28,493 nt of DNA from Lachnospiraceae bacterium (GTDB lineage Bacteria > Bacillota > Clostridia > Lachnospirales > Lachnospiraceae). The position numbers were made by a program, and so were the translations under genes. Below the pieces are notes generated by a model. The model did not search any database. It was not told where the DNA came from and saw only the letters and a program-made list of their open reading frames with translations. The stretch spans positions 1-28,493 of the forward strand of contig CAAGLJ010000233.1 in the NCBI GenBank assembly GCA_900770785.1, written 5' to 3'. Positions 23,108 through 28,493 of this stretch are shown here, piece after piece. How positions within the stretch are numbered: position 1 is the stretch's first letter; every line of letters starts with the position of its first letter.

Positions 23108-24235
23108 TTAAGGGTAAACGATAGCTTTTCCCCTTTTCTGCGCCTCCCTAAGCAGCCTCCTGTTGGCCTCTTCCAAGCTGCCAAAGTTTTTTTTACAGCA
23201 AATCAGAATCTCACACTCTGCCAAAGCCCGCTTTGCCGCTTCATATATCTCTTCCGTAACAGGCTCAAAGGACGGGGCAGAAATCACCCTTGCCGCCAAT
23301 GCCTTCGCCACCGGATAATCCAAATCATTCTCATAGAGGATTCCTGCTGCAAAGGCCCTCCCCTCCCGCTGAAGCTGTCGGAAAGTGCTGTGACCGCTGC
23401 CCCCTCCTGCAAGGACAAAAATCTTTGCCTCTCCCCCTGGAGCCTGTAACTCCATACTGCCGTTTATCTCATCAAAGCTCCCTGTTGCTATCCCAAAAAG
23501 CTGTCCAATATAGCCCGACCTGAATATTTCCCAAGGACTGCCAAACCGATCCACATATTCTCCCTTTAAGGCCAGAATCTTATCGGAAACTCTTTCTGCC
23601 AGCTCCAATTCGTGAAGGGACATAATTACCGTCAGTCCCCTTTCCTTTTTCATCCTTTGCAGAGTAGAGAGAAACTCCAGCTTATGCTTCACATCCAGAT
23701 AGGAGGTGGGTTCATCCAGCACCACCAGCTGTGGCTCCTGGCAGATAGCCCGGGCCAGCATCACCCGCTGCCGCTGTCCATCACTGACCTCCTTAAATCT
23801 TTTGTCTCGTATTTCTTCAATCTGAATCAGCTCCATGGCCTCAGCCACCTTTTCTTTATCCTCTTCTGTCAGAATGCCGAACCTTCCGGTATAGGGATAT
23901 CTTCCAGTGGCTACCACATCTTCACAGGTCATCAGCTGAGCTTTCAGTCTTTCCGTAAACAATACTGCCATCTGCCTTGCTTTCTTCTCCGGCTTCAGCC
24001 TGGTCAATTCCTCTTCTCCCAGATAAACCATTCCTTCAATCAGCTTCAGCTGGCCGGCTATGCTTTTGAGTACCGTTGATTTTCCAGCCCCGTTAGGCCC
24101 GATTAAGGTAAGGATTTCCCCCTGTTTGAGTCCTATCTCTATCTCCCTGATGAGGGGCTTTTCCTTATAGCCCACCGTCATCTGCTTTGTCCTGAAAAAA
24201 TAGTTTTCCATATCTTCTTTTGCATATCCTGACAT
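23108..24235 (-). CDS. ABC transporter ATPase (FecE/BtuD type) with extra C-terminal domain
   Basis: 375 residues from ATG 24235, 5 bases after the permease stop (GGAGG about 10 bases upstream; ATG 24211 is possible). Residues about 9-255 are a full iron-siderophore/B12-type ATPase: Walker A GPNGAGKS (46-53), signature VSDGQRQRV (150-158, a change from LSGGQ), Walker B VVLDEPTS (171-178) and switch His208. Residues about 268-375 form an additional domain, EAKIFVLAGGGSGHSTFRQ ... FAAGILYENDLDYPVAKALA ... ECEILICCKKNFGSLEEANRRLL, with a Rossmann-like glycine turn and a twin cysteine. I do not recognise a function for it; I recall similar tails on Firmicute FecE-like proteins. It energises the importer encoded by the next two upstream genes. 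Confidence 0.92.
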   Translation of the reverse strand: MSGYAKEDMENYFFRTKQMTVGYKEKPLIREIEIGLKQGEILTLIGPNGAGKSTVLKSIAGQLKLIEGMVYLGEEELTRLKPEKKARQMAVLFTERLKAQLMTCEDVVATGRYPYTGRFGILTEEDKEKVAEAMELIQIEEIRDKRFKEVSDGQRQRVMLARAICQEPQLVVLDEPTSYLDVKHKLEFLSTLQRMKKERGLTVIMSLHELELAERVSDKILALKGEYVDRFGSPWEIFRSGYIGQLFGIATGSFDEINGSMELQAPGGEAKIFVLAGGGSGHSTFRQLQREGRAFAAGILYENDLDYPVAKALAARVISAPSFEPVTEEIYEAAKRALAECEILICCKKNFGSLEEANRRLLREAQKRGKAIVYP

Positions 24236-24240
24236 GAGCC

Positions 24241-25266
24241 TTAAGCCTCCTTCTTACTTCTGCGTACTGCCATTATCCACAATACTACCGGTGCCCCAAA
24301 AACGGCAGTAACCGTACTGATACTTAATTCGGTAGGAGCAAACAGCGTTCTGGCGAGTAAATCACAGCCCAGGCAGAATACACTGCCCCCCAGAAAGCTG
24401 GCCGGAATCATCCAAATAGGCTGGTTCGTCCCCAACAGGTTTTTCACCAGATGAGGCACCGCTATTCCCACGAAGGATACAGGCCCTGCATAAGCCACCA
24501 CGCAGGCAGAAAGAAGGCTGGACAGGAGAATCAGCAGTATCCGTAAAAAAGGAACGTTTACCCCCATATTGGCCGCATAGTTTTCCCCCAGCAGATAGGC
24601 ACTGATGGGTTTGGAAAGGAAGAACACCGCAGCCACCGTAAGCAAAAGCACCAGACTCATTACCCTGACATTTGCCCAGGAGGTTCCTGAAAAGCTTCCT
24701 CTGGACCAGTTATGCAGATTGACAATATCGGCATCGCTGGCGAAGGTAATGATAAAATCGGTAATGGCTGAACAGATATAGCCAATCATTACTCCGCTGA
24801 TGACCAGCATGGACATATTTTCTACCTTTGTTGCCATTAAGAGAACGAAGCCCAGAGAAAGCAAGGCTCCGATAAAAGCGGCTGTAATCAGTACTCCTGA
24901 CCCCGGACGCATGGATTTTCCCAAAAGCAGCACCATGACGATGGCTACCACCAGCTTGGAGCCGGAGGAAATCCCCAGCACGAAAGACCCTGCAATGGGA
25001 TTATGGAAAAAGGTTTGCAAAAGATAGCCTGACAAAGCCAGTGCTCCCCCCAGAAGAGAGGCAGCAACAGCTCTGGGAAAACGGATATTCATGACGATCC
25101 GTCCATAGGTATCCTCCAGATTATTTCCCTGAAAATAACCCATAATCTCCCTGATGGAAATAGATACGCTGCCGTAGAATATGTTGCCCAGCAGAAACAG
25201 GAGGCTGCCTGCGGCCAAAAAAATCAGTGCCAGTATACAACGTTTTTTCCTCTCTCCTCTTCCCAC
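24241..25266 (-). CDS. ABC transporter permease, FecCD/BtuC family
   Basis: 341 residues from GTG 25266, with AGGAGG 5 bases upstream (a GTG at 25272 abuts the same site and is less likely). About nine to ten membrane helices. FecCD signatures: RFPRAVAASLLGGALALSGYLLQTFFHNPIAGSFVLGISSGSKL, then YAGPVSFVGIAVPHLVKNLLG, the coupling segment to the ATPase, and the closing GAPVVLWIM. It forms the channel of a type II importer for cobalamin, haem or ferric chelates. The operon position favours a corrinoid or tetrapyrrole substrate, which is inference. Confidence 0.92.
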   Translation of the reverse strand: MGRGERKKRCILALIFLAAGSLLFLLGNIFYGSVSISIREIMGYFQGNNLEDTYGRIVMNIRFPRAVAASLLGGALALSGYLLQTFFHNPIAGSFVLGISSGSKLVVAIVMVLLLGKSMRPGSGVLITAAFIGALLSLGFVLLMATKVENMSMLVISGVMIGYICSAITDFIITFASDADIVNLHNWSRGSFSGTSWANVRVMSLVLLLTVAAVFFLSKPISAYLLGENYAANMGVNVPFLRILLILLSSLLSACVVAYAGPVSFVGIAVPHLVKNLLGTNQPIWMIPASFLGGSVFCLGCDLLARTLFAPTELSISTVTAVFGAPVVLWIMAVRRSKKEA

Positions 25267-25275
25267 AGACACCTC

Positions 25276-26481
25276 CTACTCCAGCTTATACATATACTGC
25301 ATGTTTTCTGTCCCCTCTTCACCGGAAAGCATTCGATGAAAGTCTTCAATCATTCCGCCAATGGACATGGACTGCTGATATAAGTCTTTGGTGGTACACC
25401 ACACATTTCCTTCCTGCACCGCCTTAAAATCTGCCAGCATTTCTTCTCTGGCTAAAAGTTCCTCCACCGACAACAGTTCTCCGTCTATGGTACTGTTGTA
25501 AATCAGATAGTCCGCCTCTCTGGCCCTTTCATAAAATTCTTCCATAGTCATATTCACCGAGGAGCGGCTGCTCTCTTTTTCGGGCAGGTTCTCAAAAGCA
25601 TATTTTCCACCAGCCAGTTCAATCATTTTGGGTACATAGTCAGAGGAGCTTCTCACATTGACCATACCGTTGGTGGTAATAAAGAAAAAGGCTACCCTCT
25701 TCCCAGAGGCCTCTTTCTTCTCCACCCGGTCAAGTACCTCCACCTGACTGGCAAACAGCTCCTGGGCTCTTTCCCGGCTGTTTAACAGCACCCCATAAAC
25801 CTTAACCCACTCCACTCTTCCCAGTGGATGATTTTCATAGCTGGAAAAATCAATGAATACAGGAATGTCGAAGCTTTCCAGCTTTTCTATTACTTCAGGA
25901 GAATGGGAAATCATATTGTTTTCCACCGCCAGAGAGCAGCCTTCTGATACGATTAGTTCGTAATCCGGCATACTGTATTTTCCTGCGTAGAGGATATTTC
26001 CCTTTTCCATTTCTGCTCTTGCCTCTTCCCTGCTCCAGCCCTCTGCCTTCTGGCTGGAAAAACGAAGGGCAGACAGAGCATCCAGCTCACAGAACATATC
26101 CATTGCCGCTGTAGCCACCATATAGATATTGGTCAGAGGCTGCTTTAAAACGGTAATCCCCGGCTCCAGATCCGTGGGAGTCCCCTTTCCTTTTGGAATG
26201 ACCAGATAGCTCCTTCCATCTGCCACCCGGATAAGTGCATAGCCCTCCCGATAAAAATCCACTCTGAACTGCTTCGCATATTCCAAATCCATAGTGCTTT
26301 CATAAACCAGCTGACTGCTGATGGCAGTCCCCTGCCTTTCTAAAAAGCTCTCTGTCTTTGCTTCCCCTCCCGGACTGCCACAGCCCGTCAGGATAAAAAG
26401 GCTTATCAGGAGGACAAGGCCATAAGCAGCCAGTCCCCCTGTTCTTTTCTCAGCCTTCCTTAGACTTTCTTTTCTTTCCAT
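25276..26481 (-). CDS. ABC transporter substrate-binding lipoprotein (BtuF/FhuD-like)
   Basis: 401 residues from ATG 26481, with AGGAG 9 bases upstream and a 32-base overlap with the surface-protein gene. The N-terminus has a signal peptide with lipobox LTGC (lipid-modified Cys34), so it is anchored outside the membrane. The rest is a two-lobed helical-backbone binding fold: TNIYMVATAAMDMFCELDALSALRFS, YSMPDYELIVSEGCSLAVENNM, IPVFIDFSSYENHPLGRVEWVKVYGVLL, and the C-lobe KAVQEGNVWCTTKDLYQQSMSIGGMIEDFHRML. It delivers substrate to the FecCD permease next door. Ligand not determined; cobamide, haem or cobalt-tetrapyrrole are candidates. Confidence 0.88.
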   Translation of the reverse strand: MERKESLRKAEKRTGGLAAYGLVLLISLFILTGCGSPGGEAKTESFLERQGTAISSQLVYESTMDLEYAKQFRVDFYREGYALIRVADGRSYLVIPKGKGTPTDLEPGITVLKQPLTNIYMVATAAMDMFCELDALSALRFSSQKAEGWSREEARAEMEKGNILYAGKYSMPDYELIVSEGCSLAVENNMISHSPEVIEKLESFDIPVFIDFSSYENHPLGRVEWVKVYGVLLNSRERAQELFASQVEVLDRVEKKEASGKRVAFFFITTNGMVNVRSSSDYVPKMIELAGGKYAFENLPEKESSRSSVNMTMEEFYERAREADYLIYNSTIDGELLSVEELLAREEMLADFKAVQEGNVWCTTKDLYQQSMSIGGMIEDFHRMLSGEEGTENMQYMYKLE

Positions 26482-27430
26482 AGAAAAATACTCCTACGAT
26501 AAAAAGCACTGCAATGAGTATAACCACCAGAATGAATACATTATTGTTTCCCTCTTTTTCCAATGTGCTTTGAAGAAAGGTCAGCTGGTATTCAATTTCA
26601 TGGGGCTGACTCATAGCCACCGTATAGCCAATCACTGGAATTTCCTGATCCAGAGCTAAAACCGGAATTTCAAAAACAGAATTTCCCTCTGTATTCACCG
26701 GCTGATAAGTAATTCCATTCACCACCATATACTCGTAGTTGGCACTGTTCCATTCCAGCAGGGCAATGGCTGTTTGCCCTGCTACCCTGACCTTTACCGG
26801 AGAAAGCACCTTTGCCCTTCCGGTTCCTCCGGTGAAGTTGATCTCCATCCTGTATTCTCCATCTGCCACAGGCATGGTTACGGGTGACAGTCCAGGGCTT
26901 TCTGCCTGCTCTTTGGAAGCCTCCTGCAGCGTTTCTTCCACTGTCTCTTCTTCGGACAGGTCAATCAGCAGAGCCTCCCGGGGCAGGGTTTCTGCCAGAA
27001 AAATCAGCTCTCTATCGTACCACTGTTCCTTCTTTTTACTGAAAGCGGCACAGGCAATTTCCTGATTCAGCGCCTTTACCGGAACCGTATAGGTGTGTGC
27101 TCCCTCTTCATTTTCCACAAAGGGAATATATTCCTCTTCCTCTGCTGCCAGAGCCTCCTGAGCTGTTCCCATATATACTTTTAGGTAGCCAGTTCCGCTC
27201 ATGGTGAGAACCGCCGTCATTTCTCCATTCTCCACTGCAAGCTGTGCCTCTACAATGCGAAACATGGATGAGCTGGACTCTACCTCGATGGAATAAACTC
27301 CGTCTTTAACGTTTTCTCCTGCTATCGGGACTAAACTATCTTTCTCTTTTGCATGACAGATAACCGGTGTAAAAAGCACACCGGTTATGAGCAGAAAGAG
27401 AAGTATTGATGCCACATTTAATCTTCTCAC
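26450..27430 (-). CDS. Membrane-anchored surface protein with a duplicated domain, function unknown
   Basis: 326 residues from GTG 27430 with GAGG 8 bases upstream. Residues 1-27 are a signal peptide (cleavage near CHA-KEK); residues 297-317 are a membrane helix followed by a basic tail, so it is displayed outside and anchored at the C-terminus. Two related beta-rich domains lie between: about 42-148 and 188-287. They share DG-x-Y-x-(I/M)-E near the start, AL-(N/D)-QEI late, and E-(I/L)-x-(Y/F)-x-L-(T/I)-F at the end, with an acidic linker of about 40 residues. The layout resembles NEAT-type haem-binding surface proteins, but I could not match the NEAT motifs. Placement between an exported chelatase and an ABC binding protein suggests capture of a tetrapyrrole or corrinoid (inference). 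Confidence 0.8.
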   Translation of the reverse strand: MRRLNVASILLFLLITGVLFTPVICHAKEKDSLVPIAGENVKDGVYSIEVESSSSMFRIVEAQLAVENGEMTAVLTMSGTGYLKVYMGTAQEALAAEEEEYIPFVENEEGAHTYTVPVKALNQEIACAAFSKKKEQWYDRELIFLAETLPREALLIDLSEEETVEETLQEASKEQAESPGLSPVTMPVADGEYRMEINFTGGTGRAKVLSPVKVRVAGQTAIALLEWNSANYEYMVVNGITYQPVNTEGNSVFEIPVLALDQEIPVIGYTVAMSQPHEIEYQLTFLQSTLEKEGNNNVFILVVILIAVLFIVGVFFYGKKRKSKEG

Positions 27431-27457
27431 GACTTATTCCTCATCTATCTTTTATCT

Positions 27458-28417
27458 CTACTGTGCAAGGCTGTCTACTGCCACCTGAGTATGCTCCACA
27501 TAAATATTCTGAATGGCAGGAAGCTGTCCCAGGCCTTCAATAATACATTCCACCTCATAGCCTTCGGCAGTTAATATGCTTTTCCAGCTGTCTTCCTCAT
27601 CGCCTGCCATGTCGTTGTTGGCATGATCACCTGCCACCAGCATCAGGGGTACAAGAACTACCTTTTTGTATTCCCCACTTTCTTCCAGTGCCGCTATCAC
27701 ATCCTCAAGAGTCGGCTCAGCTTCTACGGTTCCGATATAATAATCATCATAGCCTGAGGTGCTCAGGATTTCCTGCAGCCTTGCATAAACTCCATTGGAT
27801 TCGGCCTCCGTACCATGTCCCATGTAACAGATTGCTGTTTCTTTGTCCACATAGTCAGCAGTTCTTTCAGTAATGGCCTTTGCCACTGCCTCAAAATCTC
27901 CGTCACTGATTAACAGAGGTTCACCTACTGCAATCTGGTCAAAGCTGTCTTTGTAGTCCTCCAGAGCATTAATCAAATCCGTATATTCGTACCCATTCAT
28001 CAGATGAGTGGGCTGAACCACCAGCTTCTTCACTCCATCAGCCACTGCCCTGTCTAATGCTTCTTCCACATTATCGATTTCCAGCCCTTCCCTTTCTGCC
28101 AGAATGTCAATAATAATCTGACTGGTAAAGGCTCTGCGTACCTCATACTCAGGGAATGCCTTTGCAATGGCCTCCTCCACTGCACCTATAGTAAGATCCC
28201 GATTATCGTTATAGCTGGTTCCAAAGCTGACCACCAGAATTGCGGTATCCTCCGTCGCGGTTTCTGTGACTGCTGTTTCTGCCTGAGTCGCCTGAACCTC
28301 TTCACTCTGCTGTGTCTGAGTGGAAGGGGCCGTGGTCTTATCGGCATTGCCACAGCCTGCCAGCCCGATGGTTCCCATAAGGACTGCCATCAACAATGTA
28401 ACAAATCTTTTTTTCAT
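27458..28417 (-). CDS. cbiK: Exported sirohydrochlorin cobaltochelatase, lipoprotein form (CbiK family)
   Basis: 319 residues from ATG 28417, with GGAGG 5 bases upstream (ATG 28429 lacks a site). CbiK inserts cobalt into sirohydrochlorin, the first committed step of the anaerobic route. The chelatase core begins near residue 58: AILVVSFGTSYNDNRDLTIGAVEEAI, LVVQPTHLMNGYEY (His138), ICYMGHGTEAESNGVYARLQ (His201) and LMLVAGDHANNDMAGDEEDSWK (His265). His201 and His265 match the metal-site pair. Unlike enteric CbiK it starts with a signal peptide, lipobox LAGC (Cys22), and a Thr/Gln-rich spacer to about residue 57, so it should sit outside the membrane. A periplasmic relative, CbiKP of Desulfovibrio vulgaris, is known. 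It is the first operon gene in the window, 27 bases before the surface-protein gene. Confidence 0.92.
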   Translation of the reverse strand: MKKRFVTLLMAVLMGTIGLAGCGNADKTTAPSTQTQQSEEVQATQAETAVTETATEDTAILVVSFGTSYNDNRDLTIGAVEEAIAKAFPEYEVRRAFTSQIIIDILAEREGLEIDNVEEALDRAVADGVKKLVVQPTHLMNGYEYTDLINALEDYKDSFDQIAVGEPLLISDGDFEAVAKAITERTADYVDKETAICYMGHGTEAESNGVYARLQEILSTSGYDDYYIGTVEAEPTLEDVIAALEESGEYKKVVLVPLMLVAGDHANNDMAGDEEDSWKSILTAEGYEVECIIEGLGQLPAIQNIYVEHTQVAVDSLAQ

Positions 28418-28432
28418 ATTTTCCTCCATTCT

Positions 28433-28446
28433 GCTGCTTTAGCAGC
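28433..28446 (-). promoter_or_regulatory. Small hairpin just before the cbiK ribosome site
   Basis: GCTGC (28442-28446) and GCAGC (28433-28437) on the transcribed strand pair around a TAAA loop, ending about 6 bases before the GGAGG of cbiK. It could limit ribosome access or be the base of a larger leader fold; the stem is short. Confidence 0.35.
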
Positions 28447-28447
28447 G

Positions 28448-28493
28448 TTTTAATCACAGGGACTTTGTGCATCAGCCGGGATCCCGGGTTGAA
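28448..28493 (-). promoter_or_regulatory. 3' end of a structured leader, possible cobalamin riboswitch (truncated by the window edge)
   Basis: Read on the minus strand, the edge begins AACCCGGGATCCCGGCTG. This resembles the B12 box of cobalamin riboswitches (A-G-Y-C-M-G-G-A-G-A-C-C-K-G-C-C) at about 10 of 16 positions, and keeps a self-complementary CCGG/CCGG in place of CAGG/CCTG. A hairpin CACA-(AAGTCCC)-TGTG follows (28455-28469), where a P13-type stem-loop would be expected. The match is imperfect and the diagnostic core lies outside the window, so this is a suggestion resting mainly on context: the leader of a cobalamin operon. Confidence 0.35.

Overview
The window looks like chromosomal DNA of an anaerobic, gut-type Firmicute of the Lachnospiraceae kind (Blautia/Ruminococcus-like; this placement is inference). 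The reasons are strong AGGAGG-type ribosome binding sites, a biotin pyruvate carboxylase, a tRNA gene without encoded CCA, a TcdA homologue, and a complete-looking anaerobic (cobalt-early, Cbi-type) cobalamin gene set with Firmicute-style fusions. No phage, transposon, IS element or CRISPR array was seen.

Left part (1-8.0 kb), single genes and small units. The window opens in the last codons of an AraC-family regulator (+). Next is an XRE-type regulator with two membrane segments (+), with a 10-bp inverted repeat and a third half-site upstream. Convergent to it is a compact type III (protein-RNA) toxin-antitoxin locus on the minus strand: a consensus promoter, two 48-nt antitoxin RNA repeats, a 12-bp attenuator hairpin, and a ToxN-fold toxin closest to the CptN family. 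Then come pyruvate carboxylase (-), tcdA (-), a divergent tRNA-Pro with the unusual anticodon AGG (+), and a membrane methyl-accepting chemotaxis protein (-).

Right part (8.0-28.4 kb), one long minus-strand operon of 21 genes with gaps of 0-30 bases or overlaps. In transcription order it begins with an exported module: a lipoprotein form of the cobaltochelatase CbiK, an unrecognised membrane-anchored surface protein with a duplicated domain, and an ABC importer (lipoprotein binding protein, FecCD-type permease, ATPase with an extra C-terminal domain). It continues with the late steps, cobQ/cbiP, cobT, cobU, cobS, a degenerate cobU paralogue, cobC, cbiB and cobD. The corrin-ring genes follow: cbiC, cbiD, cbiF, cbiG, cbiH, a cbiJ-cbiE-cbiT triple fusion and cbiA. 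It ends with a cysteine-rich small protein. Together these make most of the cobamide from cobalt-sirohydrochlorin and probably salvage corrinoids or import another tetrapyrrole. Not in the window: cbiL, a cob(I)alamin adenosyltransferase, sirohydrochlorin synthesis and a dedicated cobalt transporter. The operon promoter lies beyond the right edge; the last ~45 bases look like the 3' end of a structured leader and weakly resemble a cobalamin-riboswitch B12 box.

Best candidates for a second look: the type III toxin-antitoxin locus (a compensatory base change between its two repeats supports RNA structure); the exported chelatase plus duplicated-domain surface protein plus ABC importer; the degenerate CobU; the extra domain on the ABC ATPase; and the tRNA-Pro(AGG).
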